Shown one piece after another: positions 6,756 to 15,485 of a DNA stretch of 64,000 bases. The stretch is from the NCBI GenBank assembly GCA_017306415.1, contig JAFKIL010000001.1:372001-436000 (forward strand), given 5' to 3'. The DNA is from Microbacterium sp. GTDB taxonomy: Bacteria; Actinomycetota; Actinomycetes; Actinomycetales; Microbacteriaceae. The stretch's first letter is position 1. Each line of letters starts with the position of its first letter. A program made the position numbers and the translations under genes. Under the pieces are notes generated by a model, which saw only the letters and a list, made by a program, of their open reading frames with translations, was not told the DNA's origin and searched no databases.

Positions 6756-9251
6756 GTGGCCGGACGGCTGGATGTCGCTGCGCACCGCGGATCGGACCCG
6801 GATGCGGTCTATGCGGCGTTCGGCAGCTGGGTCGAGTCCACGGGCATCAGCCTCTATCCCGCACAGGATGAGGCTCTCATCGAGATCGTGTCGGGCCAGA
6901 ACGTCATCCTGTCCACGCCCACCGGCACCGGGAAGTCGCTGGTCGCCGTCGGCGCGCATTTCGCGGCGCTGGCGGCGGGCGTCCGCAGCTACTACACCGC
7001 GCCGATCAAAGCCTTGGTGAGCGAGAAGTTCTTCGCGCTCGTCGACATCTTCGGTGCGGAGAACGTCGGGATGGTGACCGGGGATGCCGCGGTGAACCCC
7101 GACGCTCCCATCGTGTGCTGCACCGCGGAGATCCTCGCGAACCTCGCCCTGCGCCACGGTGAGGATGCGGACGTCGGGCAGGTCGTGATGGACGAGTTCC
7201 ACTTCTACGCCGACCCGGAGCGCGGATGGGCGTGGCAGGTGCCGCTGCTCATGCTCGTCCGCGCGCAGTTCGTGCTCATGTCCGCCACTCTCGGCGACGT
7301 CACCGTCCTCGCCGCCGACCTCACCCGGCGTACCGGGAGGGAGACCGCGCGGGTCACCGGAGTCGAGCGCCCCGTTCCGCTGCACTACTTCTACGAGACG
7401 ACCCCGATCCACGAGACGATCGACGATCTGCTGAGCACCGGTCAAGCGCCGATCTACGTCGTCCACTTCTCTCAGGCCGCCGCGATGGAGCGGGCCCAGG
7501 CCCTGTCCAGCACGAGGGTCGCGACCCGGGAGCAGCGAGATGAGATCGCGGATCTGATCGGCGGATTCCGCTTCACGACCGCGTTCGGGCGCACCCTGTC
7601 TCGATTCCTCCGCGCCGGCATCGGCGTCCATCACGCAGGAATGCTCCCGAAGTACCGACGACTCGTCGAGCAGCTCGCGCAGCGGGGACTCCTCCGCGTC
7701 ATCTGCGGCACGGACACATTGGGCGTCGGCATCAACGTCCCGATCCGGACGGTTCTGCTCACGGCGCTCACCAAGTACGACGGCTCTCGCATGCGGCAGC
7801 TGAATGCGCGGGAATTCCACCAGATCGCCGGACGGGCGGGCCGGGCCGGCTTCGACACCGCCGGAACGGTCGTGGTGCAGGCACCCGAGCATGAGACGGA
7901 GAATCTGGCGGCGATCCGCAAGGCCGGCGACGATCCGAAGAAGAAGCGCAAGATCATCCGCAAGAAGGCGCCGGACGGATTCGTCTCCTGGGGCGAACCC
8001 TCTTTCCGGAAGCTGATCGATGCCGAGCCGGAGACACTCACCTCCCACATGCAGGTGACCAGCTCCATGGTCCTCGGCGTGATCGCCCGCGGTGGCGACG
8101 TCTTCTCGACGATGCGCGCGCTCGTCTTCGACAACCACGAGCCGCGCCGACGGCAGCGCGAGCTGGCGCTGCGGGCGATCGGCATCTACCGCACGCTGCG
8201 CGAATCGGGGGTCGTCACGCAGACGGCCGACGGCGTGATCCGTCTCACCGTGGATCTGCCACCGGACTTCGCCCTGAACCAGCCGCTGTCGCCGTTCGCC
8301 CTCGCCGCGTTCGATCTGCTCGATCGCGCCTCGCCCGTCTTCCCACTCGACATGATCTCGATCGTGGAGGCCACGCTCGACGGTCCACGCGCTGTCTTGA
8401 GCCAACAGGAGTTCGTCGCGCGAGGCGAGGCTGTCGCCGCGATGAAGGCCGAGGGCATCGACTATGACGAGCGCATGGAGCTCCTCGAGTCGGTCACCTA
8501 TCCCCGACCGCTGGAGGAGCTGCTCACGGCGGCGTTCGAGACGTTCAGCGCGGCGCAGCCGTGGATCCGGGACTTCGCACTGCACCCGAAATCGGTGGTG
8601 CGGGACATGTACGAGCGGGCGATGTCGTTCGGTGAGTACATCGCGTTCTACAAGATCGCCAGGTCAGAGGGTGTGGTCTTGCGCTATCTCTCGGACGCGT
8701 ATCGCGCGGCAACGCAGACGATCCCCGGTGAGCTCAGGTCGGACGAGCTGCGTGACCTGATCGAGTGGCTCGGCGAACTCGTCCGCCAAGTCGACTCCAG
8801 CCTCCTCGACGAATGGGAGGAACTCGTCTCCGGCCATCTTCCTCCCCACGGAGGGGACGAACCGATCGTTCCGCCCGCGCCCCATCGCGTCACGTCGAAT
8901 GCGCGGGCGTTCCGTGTCCTCGTCCGCAACGAGCTCTTCCGCCGGGTGCAGCTGGCCGCGCGGCGGGATATCGAGGCGCTTGCGGATCTGGACTCAGTGT
9001 TCGGTCACGACGCCTGGCGCGACGCGCTGGACGCCTACTTCGCCGAGCACGACGAGATCGGCATGGGTCCCGACGCCCGGGGGCCGGAGATGCTCCTGAT
9101 CTCACCGGACGACCGCACCTGGACGGTCCGTCAGATCTTCGACGACCCCGCCGGCGACCACGACTGGGGCATCTCGGCCACCGTCGACCTCGCGGCCTCC
9201 GACGAAGCGGGTGCTGCAGTCGTCGTCGTGACGGCCGTGAACCGACTCTGA
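6756..9251 (+). CDS. Ski2-like DEAD/DEAH-box helicase with DUF3516 C-terminus
   Basis: This 831-residue superfamily 2 helicase has motif I S-T-P-T-G-T-G-K-S at 53-61, motif II D-E-F-H at 146-149, motif III M-S-A-T-L near 176 and motif VI Q-I-A-G-R-A-G-R-A-G near 355. The C-terminal ~300 residues match the DUF3516 region typical of actinobacterial Ski2/Mtr4-like helicases. It likely unwinds RNA or structured nucleic acid in processing or decay; the substrate is not known. The GTG start lies 3 bp after the ATP-grasp stop, so the two genes are probably cotranscribed. Its antisense strand contains a long random open frame that I reject. Confidence 0.9.
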   Translation: MAGRLDVAAHRGSDPDAVYAAFGSWVESTGISLYPAQDEALIEIVSGQNVILSTPTGTGKSLVAVGAHFAALAAGVRSYYTAPIKALVSEKFFALVDIFGAENVGMVTGDAAVNPDAPIVCCTAEILANLALRHGEDADVGQVVMDEFHFYADPERGWAWQVPLLMLVRAQFVLMSATLGDVTVLAADLTRRTGRETARVTGVERPVPLHYFYETTPIHETIDDLLSTGQAPIYVVHFSQAAAMERAQALSSTRVATREQRDEIADLIGGFRFTTAFGRTLSRFLRAGIGVHHAGMLPKYRRLVEQLAQRGLLRVICGTDTLGVGINVPIRTVLLTALTKYDGSRMRQLNAREFHQIAGRAGRAGFDTAGTVVVQAPEHETENLAAIRKAGDDPKKKRKIIRKKAPDGFVSWGEPSFRKLIDAEPETLTSHMQVTSSMVLGVIARGGDVFSTMRALVFDNHEPRRRQRELALRAIGIYRTLRESGVVTQTADGVIRLTVDLPPDFALNQPLSPFALAAFDLLDRASPVFPLDMISIVEATLDGPRAVLSQQEFVARGEAVAAMKAEGIDYDERMELLESVTYPRPLEELLTAAFETFSAAQPWIRDFALHPKSVVRDMYERAMSFGEYIAFYKIARSEGVVLRYLSDAYRAATQTIPGELRSDELRDLIEWLGELVRQVDSSLLDEWEELVSGHLPPHGGDEPIVPPAPHRVTSNARAFRVLVRNELFRRVQLAARRDIEALADLDSVFGHDAWRDALDAYFAEHDEIGMGPDARGPEMLLISPDDRTWTVRQIFDDPAGDHDWGISATVDLAASDEAGAAVVVVTAVNRL

Positions 9252-9262
9252 CGTAGCGTGAG

Positions 9263-9961
9263 TCAGGCGGGGCGAACCACGCCGAGAGGCGTGGATTCGT
9301 GCCCCTGGCCGAGCGGGTTGTCCTTCAGGATCGCCACCAGGCGCCGCTCCCCCGCGCGGTCGAGCGTCGAGCCGAGGATGTTGCCGCCGAGGTCGTTGAT
9401 GTCGACGACGGCGACCTCGGCGTCTCCGCCGAGCAGCGACTTCAGGTGCGCAGCCACCTCGCGAGGCCGCTCGGGCCCCAGAACGACCGCCTTGTTGTAG
9501 GGCGGAATCGTGCCGCTGGTGGGGCCGTCGATGGCGCGCGCCTTGTCGCCCGCGACGCGGTAGAAGTCGCCCTTGCGTCCGAACGCCTTCGTCACGGCGG
9601 AGACCGCGGCGGCGAAGAGGATGCGCAGAGTCCCGCACTCGCGCAGGGCCATCTCCATCGTCTCGGGCATGCCGAGTCCGATGCCGTACGGAGTCCGGGT
9701 CACGTACTTCGACAGGAAGAACGCGAGCTTCCTCGGCCGGATCTCGTCGACCGGGAACGATCGCCCCTGCGTGATCGCGACGATCTTCTCCGTCACGAAA
9801 AGGGTGTCTCCCGGAGCGACGACGCCCGCTGCGTACTCGCGGATGAACGGATCGAGCTCGTCACCCGGCATCACGACCCGCGTGCGGATCGGGATGCGGG
9901 CGAACGTCGTCCCGTCGACGGCGACGGTCAGCGCCTTGCCGGCGTTGGCCTCGGCGGTCAC
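9263..9961 (-). CDS. CofE-like (coenzyme F420-0:L-glutamate ligase family) protein
   Basis: This 232-residue protein resembles the F420 gamma-glutamyl ligase fold: [17 protein letters not shown] near residues 51-67, [10 protein letters not shown], and [10 protein letters not shown] near 190. The last differs from the usual D-T-F-G-R-P-W-R-x-G motif of CofE. No cofC, cofD or fbiC neighbours are present, so a direct F420 role is uncertain and another amide-forming reaction is possible. Its GTG overlaps the sigma factor TGA by 4 bp (GTGA), so it is translated from the primary sigma factor mRNA. Confidence 0.7.
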   Translation of the reverse strand: MTAEANAGKALTVAVDGTTFARIPIRTRVVMPGDELDPFIREYAAGVVAPGDTLFVTEKIVAITQGRSFPVDEIRPRKLAFFLSKYVTRTPYGIGLGMPETMEMALRECGTLRILFAAAVSAVTKAFGRKGDFYRVAGDKARAIDGPTSGTIPPYNKAVVLGPERPREVAAHLKSLLGGDAEVAVVDINDLGGNILGSTLDRAGERRLVAILKDNPLGQGHESTPLGVVRPA

Positions 9962-11322
9962 TCGAGGTAGTCCCGGAGCGACTGCGAGCGACTCGGGTGA
10001 CGAAGCTTCGCCATCGTCTTCGACTCGATCTGACGGATCCGCTCACGGGTCACACCGAACGTGTCGCCGATCTGGTCGAGCGTCTTGGGCTGACCGTCGC
10101 CGAGACCGAAACGCATCCGGATCACGCCGGCCTCGCGCTCGCTGAGCGAGTCCAGAAGCGACTCCAGCTGGCGCTGGAGCATCGTGAATCCGACGGCGTC
10201 GGCGGGAACGACGGCCTCGGTGTCCTCGATCAGGTCGCCGAACTCACTGTCGCCGTCCTCGCCGAGCGGCGTGTGCAGCGAGATGGGCTCACGGCCGTAC
10301 TTCTGCACCTCGACGACCTTCTCGGGCGTCATGTCGAGCTCGCGGCTCAGCTCTTCGGGCGTGGGCTCTCGACCCAGGTCCTGCAACATCTGCCGCTGGA
10401 CGCGGGCGAGCTTGTTGATGACCTCGACCATGTGGACCGGGATGCGGATCGTCCGCGCCTGGTCCGCCATCGCACGCGTGATCGCCTGGCGAATCCACCA
10501 CGTCGCGTAGGTGGAGAACTTGAAGCCCTTGGTGTAGTCGAACTTCTCGACGGCACGGATGAGTCCGAGGTTTCCTTCCTGGATCAGATCCAGGAACTGC
10601 ATGCCACGACCCGTGTACCGCTTTGCGAGCGACACGACCAGTCGGAGGTTCGCGCCCAGCAGGTGAGACTTCGCTCGCTGACCGTCGCGCGCGACCCACT
10701 GGAGGTCGAGGCCGAGCTGCGTCGCCTTCTCCGCCGCGGACATGTGCGACAGCTTCTCCTCGGCGAACAGGCCGGCCTCGATGCGCATCGCGAGTTCGAC
10801 CTCTTCGGCCGCGTTCAGAAGCGGGACCTTGCCGATCTGCTTCAGGTAGTCCTTCACCGGGTCTGCTGTTGCGCCCGTGATCTGTGCGGAGTAGACCGGG
10901 ACGTCATCCTCGTCGTTCGACGAGATGACGATGGCGCCGGTGGGCAGAGGCTCCGTGAACGCCGGCTTGGCCTCCTCCTCGTCGTCCTCTTCATCGTCGG
11001 AAGACTCCGGATCGGCCGGCGCCGCCGCCTTCTTCTTCGCGGGCGTCGCCGCGTCCGTGTCGTCGTCGCTGTCGTCGGCATCCACATCGACGTCGTCGAT
11101 CTCGACATCCGCGACGTCGAGGTCGTCGTCCAGCTCGATGTCGTCGTCTTCGGTGACCGCGCCCTTCGCGTCCGCCTTGGGCGCCGCCTTCTTGGTCGCG
11201 GTCTTCGCCGCGGCGGGCTTGCGCGCCGGGCGCTTCGCCGTCGCGGCCTCGACCACTTCGGCGTCGTCTACGACGGTGTCCTTCGTGGTGGAGCGGGTGG
11301 TGGTCTTCGTGCCTGCGGTCAC
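9958..11322 (-). CDS. sigA: primary RNA polymerase sigma factor (SigA/HrdB/RpoD)
   Basis: This is a 454-residue group 1 sigma-70 factor. Residues 1-125 are a low-complexity Lys/Ala then Asp/Glu-rich extension. The conserved core starts at [11 protein letters not shown] (region 1.2), with region 2 including the -10-recognition helix [13 protein letters not shown]. Region 3 and region 4.2, with T-R-E-R-I-R-Q-I-E and the terminal R-D-Y-L-E, are intact. It directs housekeeping transcription. The GTG start follows a weak purine-rich site. A 244-bp gap upstream holds its promoter region. It is coupled to the CofE-like gene downstream. Confidence 0.97.
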   Translation of the reverse strand: MTAGTKTTTRSTTKDTVVDDAEVVEAATAKRPARKPAAAKTATKKAAPKADAKGAVTEDDDIELDDDLDVADVEIDDVDVDADDSDDDTDAATPAKKKAAAPADPESSDDEEDDEEEAKPAFTEPLPTGAIVISSNDEDDVPVYSAQITGATADPVKDYLKQIGKVPLLNAAEEVELAMRIEAGLFAEEKLSHMSAAEKATQLGLDLQWVARDGQRAKSHLLGANLRLVVSLAKRYTGRGMQFLDLIQEGNLGLIRAVEKFDYTKGFKFSTYATWWIRQAITRAMADQARTIRIPVHMVEVINKLARVQRQMLQDLGREPTPEELSRELDMTPEKVVEVQKYGREPISLHTPLGEDGDSEFGDLIEDTEAVVPADAVGFTMLQRQLESLLDSLSEREAGVIRMRFGLGDGQPKTLDQIGDTFGVTRERIRQIESKTMAKLRHPSRSQSLRDYLE

Positions 11323-11390
11323 GTTTCGCCTTTCACCGAGAGCCTGCGGCTACGGCTCGCCTGGTTGTTCTCGGACACTAGTAAGACCCT

Positions 11391-11396
11391 TGTCAA
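11391..11396 (-). promoter_or_regulatory. possible -35 element upstream of sigA
   Basis: A perfect TTGACA on the minus strand lies about 70 nt before the sigA GTG, in the 244-bp gap between sigA and the PAC2 gene. No convincing -10 sits at 16-18 nt. The region also holds TAGAAC- and TACTAG-like hexamers, so I cannot fix a start site. Confidence 0.25.
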
Positions 11397-11566
11397 GTCC
11401 GCCGCGGATGCACACGCATCCGAGAGCCGGTCGACAACGGGTCAGGTGTTCTATTGTCGCACATCCTGCGCCATCGACCAGACGTGCCGAGCCTTGCAGA
11501 CAAGACAACCCGTCGCAGCGCCCTCGTATTCCGCACCGAGGCCCTCGCACGGCGGCTCGAAGCCGC

Positions 11567-12499
11567 TCAGCCGAGCGATCCCCCGCGCTTGTCGTCGTCC
11601 GTCGAAGGACGGGTCGCGAGGAAGCGCTCGAGCTCCGCCGCGAGCTCATCCGCGCTCGGCAGATCACCGGTGTGGATGATGGGCGTCGCAAGCGTCGAGC
11701 CCGCCATGTACGCGTCGTACCGTTCTTCGAGTCCCTGGAGCATGCGTGTCAGCTCATCGCTGCCGCCGACCTGCTCCTCCACCTTCTCGAGGTACTCGCG
11801 GTTCTCCTCGCGGAAGTCGTCGCCGGCGAACACCAGACCGGTCGCGACGGCGATGCTGTCGAGCCCGGCCAGCGCGGCGGCGGGGTACTCCGTGTCGCCG
11901 AGATAGTGGGGCACGAGGAGGACGAACCCGGCGACGGGGACGTCGGCCTCGGTGAGGCGGTATTCGAGCAGGTGACCGATCGTCCCGGGGACCTGCGTAT
12001 GCGGGCGCCAGACGGAGTGGGCCTCGGTCAGCTCCGTGCGCGTTCCGCTCACCGTCGTCCCGATCGGGCGCGTGTGCGGCACGGGCATCGGGATGGCGTG
12101 CACCCACGTCACGGACGAGACGCCGAAGTCGTCCGCGAAGTAGAGGATGGTCTTCGCGAACGCCTCCCACGCGAAATCGGGCTCGTAGCCGGCGAGCAGG
12201 AGGAACGGCTGGCCGAGGGCATCGTGCACCAGGGACAGCTCGAGACGTGGAGGGCGATACTCCGTGAGATGGTCGCCCTCGAAGGTGACGAGGGGACGGC
12301 GGGCTCGGTAGTCGAGCAGGACGTCGTTCGAGAACACGACGAGGGGTCGGGGCTCCAGGTCGTCGCGGAAATAGTCGATGAGCTGCGAGACGGCGCCGCC
12401 CGCGTCGGTGAAGCCTGTCAGCGCGACGACGAGCGGCAGCCCCTGCGGCACCGGTGGGGTCGATGCCGCACGCTCGTACAGGGGCGCGGAATGGGGCAT
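11567..12499 (-). CDS. PAC2 family protein
   Basis: This 310-residue protein has L-V-V-A-L-T-G-F-T-D-A-G near residues 23-34 and a central V-P-H-T-R-P-I segment typical of the PAC2 (proteasome assembly chaperone 2-like) superfamily of actinobacteria. The C-terminal ~80 residues are acidic and helical. The molecular role is unknown; some members occur in organisms that lack a proteasome. ATG at 12499 lies 6 nt after TAGAGT, indicating a leaderless transcript. It is divergent from the aminopeptidase gene. Confidence 0.85.
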   Translation of the reverse strand: MPHSAPLYERAASTPPVPQGLPLVVALTGFTDAGGAVSQLIDYFRDDLEPRPLVVFSNDVLLDYRARRPLVTFEGDHLTEYRPPRLELSLVHDALGQPFLLLAGYEPDFAWEAFAKTILYFADDFGVSSVTWVHAIPMPVPHTRPIGTTVSGTRTELTEAHSVWRPHTQVPGTIGHLLEYRLTEADVPVAGFVLLVPHYLGDTEYPAAALAGLDSIAVATGLVFAGDDFREENREYLEKVEEQVGGSDELTRMLQGLEERYDAYMAGSTLATPIIHTGDLPSADELAAELERFLATRPSTDDDKRGGSLG

Positions 12500-12505
12500 G
12501 CATCC

Positions 12506-12511
12506 ACTCTA
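12506..12511 (-). promoter_or_regulatory. leaderless -10 box of the PAC2 gene
   Basis: TAGAGT is followed by a 6-nt spacer and then the ATG at 12499. No Shine-Dalgarno sequence is present in the spacer. Confidence 0.5.
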
Positions 12512-12566
12512 CGAGCCCCCTTCCCCGCTGGGGGCTCGTGCCGCTCAGAGCGAACACGCGCATCTC

Positions 12567-12572
12567 TAGGAT
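12567..12572 (+). promoter_or_regulatory. leaderless -10 box of leucyl aminopeptidase gene
   Basis: TAGGAT is followed by 7 nt and then the ATG at 12580. An earlier in-frame ATG at 12571 overlaps the hexamer, which argues for 12580 as the real start. Confidence 0.45.
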
Positions 12573-12579
12573 GGGATCC

Positions 12580-14055
12580 ATGCCGTTCCCCGAGCTCGCG
12601 CGAAGCAGCGAACCCCTCCGAGACTCCGACGCCGACGCATTGATCCTCGTGCTCCCCCCGTTGGGCGGGCCCGCGGCCGCCGAGCTGAGTGGGTGGCCGG
12701 GCCTGGAGTCCGCGCTCACCGCGATCGGCTTCACGGGTGCCGCCGGATCGGTGTCGCGCGTCAGTGCGCCGGAGTCGACGAGCTCTCCCCTGGCCGTGGT
12801 CGGCACGGGTCCGTCGCCGGATGCCGGCGCCTACCGCGATGCCGCGGGGGCGGCGATCCGCACCATCACCGGCTTCGCCACCGTCGCCGTCGGCGCGCCC
12901 GGTGCGTCGGGAGAGCAATTGCGCGCGACGGCCGAGGGCGCGGGGCTCGGCGGCTACTGGTTCGAGGGGTACAAGACCGGTGCCGCCCCGAAGCGTCGAG
13001 CGAGCACCGTCACCGTCCACGGCGATGCGCTCACCGACGCAGACATCGCGGCGGCTGCGGCGGTCGCGGACGCCGTGGCCCTCGTCAAGGACCTCGTCGC
13101 GATACCGGCTGAGTGGCTCGGGCCCGCCGACCTCGCGGCGCGGGCGGTGGACGCGGTCGCGCAGCTCCCCGTCGATGTGACGGTGCTCGACGAGAAGGCG
13201 CTCGCCGAGGGCGGCTATGGCGGAATCCTCGGCGTCGGGCAGGGGTCCGTCCGTCCCCCACGCCTGGTCCGCCTCGACTACGCCCCCACGGGGGCGGATC
13301 GCCACATCGCTCTGGTCGGGAAGGGCATCACCTTCGACACCGGCGGACTGTCGCTCAAGCCGCCGGCATCGATGGTCGGGATGAAGTACGACATGTGCGG
13401 CGCCGCCACGGTGCTTGCGGTCGTCCGTGCCGCCGCACTCCTTCGCCTGCCCGTGCGGGTGACCGGATGGATGTGCATCGCGGACAACATGCCGTCAGGG
13501 AGCGCCATCCGACCCGGCGACGTCCTGCGCACCCTGGGGGGCACCACCGTCGAGGTGCTCAACACCGATGCCGAGGGGCGACTCGTGCTCGCCGACGGGC
13601 TGGTCGCCGCGAGCCGCGAGCAGCCGGACGTCATCGTCGACGTGGCCACGCTGACCGGTGCGATCACCGTCGCACTGGGCACGCGGCACGCCGGGGTGAT
13701 GGGTGACGACGAGGCGGTCGCCCGGTACCTCGCCGCCGCGGAGCGCGTGGGCGAGCTGGCGTGGCCGCTGCCGCTGCCGGCCCACATGGAGGATGAGCTC
13801 GACTCCCCCATCGCCGATCTGTTGAACGCCAAGGTGGGCGATCCCGCCGGGGGCTCGCTGTTCGCGGGGCTCTTCCTCCAGCGGTTCGTCGGGCGGGTGT
13901 CGGAGGACGACGACTCTCCTCGGATCCCGTGGGTCCACCTCGACATCGCCGGTGTCGGCATGAACAAGGGCGCAGCGTACGGCTTCACGGACAAGGGTCC
14001 GACCGGCGCCGCCGTCCGATCGATGATCGCGTACATCGCGGGTGAGGAGTCCTGA
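12580..14055 (+). CDS. pepA: M17 leucyl aminopeptidase
   Basis: This 491-residue cytosolic metallo-aminopeptidase of family M17 removes N-terminal amino acids from peptides. The N-terminal third is the variable domain. The catalytic domain shows G-K-G-I-T-F-D-T-G-G-L-S-L-K (metal-binding Lys and Asp), Y-D-M-C-G-A and the family signature N-T-D-A-E-G-R-L-V-L-A-D. All metal ligands appear present. It ends one base before the lipoamide dehydrogenase GTG, suggesting cotranscription with lpdA and perhaps sucB. Confidence 0.95.
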   Translation: MPFPELARSSEPLRDSDADALILVLPPLGGPAAAELSGWPGLESALTAIGFTGAAGSVSRVSAPESTSSPLAVVGTGPSPDAGAYRDAAGAAIRTITGFATVAVGAPGASGEQLRATAEGAGLGGYWFEGYKTGAAPKRRASTVTVHGDALTDADIAAAAAVADAVALVKDLVAIPAEWLGPADLAARAVDAVAQLPVDVTVLDEKALAEGGYGGILGVGQGSVRPPRLVRLDYAPTGADRHIALVGKGITFDTGGLSLKPPASMVGMKYDMCGAATVLAVVRAAALLRLPVRVTGWMCIADNMPSGSAIRPGDVLRTLGGTTVEVLNTDAEGRLVLADGLVAASREQPDVIVDVATLTGAITVALGTRHAGVMGDDEAVARYLAAAERVGELAWPLPLPAHMEDELDSPIADLLNAKVGDPAGGSLFAGLFLQRFVGRVSEDDDSPRIPWVHLDIAGVGMNKGAAYGFTDKGPTGAAVRSMIAYIAGEES

Positions 14056-14056
14056 C

Positions 14057-15430
14057 GTGGCCGAGCAGCAGTTCGATGTCGTGGTCCTGGGCGGCGGAAG
14101 CGGCGGCTACGCGGCCGCCCTGCGCGCGGCGGAGCTCGGCAAGTCCGTCGCATTGATCGAGAAGGACAAGGTGGGAGGGACCTGCCTGCATCGCGGATGC
14201 ATCCCCACGAAGGCGCTCCTGCACGCCGCGGAGGTCGCTGATGCGGCCCGCGAGTCCGCGGGATTCGGCGTGCGAGCGACCTTCGAGGGAGTCGACGTCG
14301 CGGGGCTCCGTGCCTACCGCGAGGGCATCGTGGCGAAGAAGTACAAGGGCCTGCAAGGTCTCGTGAAGGCGCGCGGGATCACGGTCGTCGACGGTGAAGG
14401 ACGCCTCGAGCCCGATCGCGCCGTCCGCGTCGGCGACGATCTGTACCGCGGCGCCGATGTCGTGCTCGCGACCGGCTCCTACAGCCGTTCGCTTCCCGGG
14501 CTCGAGATCGGAGGCAGGATCCTCGCGAGCGAGCAGGCTCTCGCGCTGGAGGAGATCCCCGATCGGGTCGTCATCCTCGGCGGCGGCGTGATCGGCGTCG
14601 AGTTCGCGAGCGTGTGGCGCTCCTTCGGCGCGGAGGTCACGATCGTGGAGGCCTTGGACCACCTCGTGCCCAACGAGGATGCGGCGCTGAGCAAGGGGCT
14701 GGAGCGGGCGTTCCGCCGGCGCGGGATCGCGTTCTCCCTCGGCGTGCGGTTCTCGAGTGCGACGCAGGACGCGGACGGGGTGGTGATCACTCTGGAGGAC
14801 GGGACGACCTACCAGGCGGACTACCTCCTCGTCGCTGTCGGACGCGGCCCCGCCACCGCTGGACTCGGATTCGAGGAAGCCGGGCTCACGATCGATCGCG
14901 GCTTCGTGATCGTCGACGAGCGTCTCCGCACGGGCGTCGACCATGTGTGGGCCGTCGGTGACATCGTGCCCGGCCTCCAACTCGCGCACCGCGGCTTCCA
15001 GCAGGGCATCCTCGTCGCCGAACAGATCAATGGACAGAGTCCGGTCGTCGTGCCGGACTCGCACGTGCCGCGTGTCACCTACAGCAGCCCGGAGGTCGCA
15101 TCCGTCGGGCTGACCGAGGCGCAGGCGGTGGCGCAGCACGGCCAGGACGCGATCGTCGCGTACGAGTACAACCTGGCGGGCAACGGCAAGAGCGAGATCA
15201 TCGGTACGGGCGGATTGGTGAAGGTGGTGCGCGCGAAGGACGGTCCCGTGCTGGGCGTGCACCTCCTCGGTGACCGCGTCGGCGAGCTCATCACGGAGGG
15301 TCAGCTGGCGGTGGGCTGGGAGGCGCACCCCGAGGACATCGCACCGTTCGTCCATGCGCACCCCACGCAGAGCGAGGCCCTCGGCGAGGCGTTCCTCGCG
15401 CTGGCGGGCAAGCCCCTCCACGCGCTCTGA
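14057..15430 (+). CDS. lpdA: dihydrolipoyl dehydrogenase (E3)
   Basis: This 457-residue flavoprotein disulfide reductase reoxidises dihydrolipoyl groups of 2-oxoacid dehydrogenase complexes. It has an N-terminal FAD motif G-G-G-S-G-G-Y, the redox disulfide C43/C48 in G-G-T-C-L-H-R-G-C-I-P, a second dinucleotide motif G-G-G-V-I-G-V-E-F-A-S, A-V-G-D-I-V near the FAD, and the C-terminal catalytic pair H435/E440 in H-A-H-P-T-Q-S-E. GTG at 14057 is 1 bp after the aminopeptidase stop. It lies just upstream of the E2 gene that supplies its substrate. Confidence 0.95.
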   Translation: MAEQQFDVVVLGGGSGGYAAALRAAELGKSVALIEKDKVGGTCLHRGCIPTKALLHAAEVADAARESAGFGVRATFEGVDVAGLRAYREGIVAKKYKGLQGLVKARGITVVDGEGRLEPDRAVRVGDDLYRGADVVLATGSYSRSLPGLEIGGRILASEQALALEEIPDRVVILGGGVIGVEFASVWRSFGAEVTIVEALDHLVPNEDAALSKGLERAFRRRGIAFSLGVRFSSATQDADGVVITLEDGTTYQADYLLVAVGRGPATAGLGFEEAGLTIDRGFVIVDERLRTGVDHVWAVGDIVPGLQLAHRGFQQGILVAEQINGQSPVVVPDSHVPRVTYSSPEVASVGLTEAQAVAQHGQDAIVAYEYNLAGNGKSEIIGTGGLVKVVRAKDGPVLGVHLLGDRVGELITEGQLAVGWEAHPEDIAPFVHAHPTQSEALGEAFLALAGKPLHAL

Positions 15431-15485
15431 CCGCGCGGCATCACTAAGCTAGATCCGACATCGGCTTTCCGAAGGAGACATACCC

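Noticed and set aside
4998-8585. A 1195-codon minus-strand open frame opposite the helicase and ATP-grasp genes
   Set aside because: Only its last 229 codons (the racemase C-terminal protein) are real. The rest is antisense to two clear genes and has no motifs; long open antisense frames are expected at this GC content.
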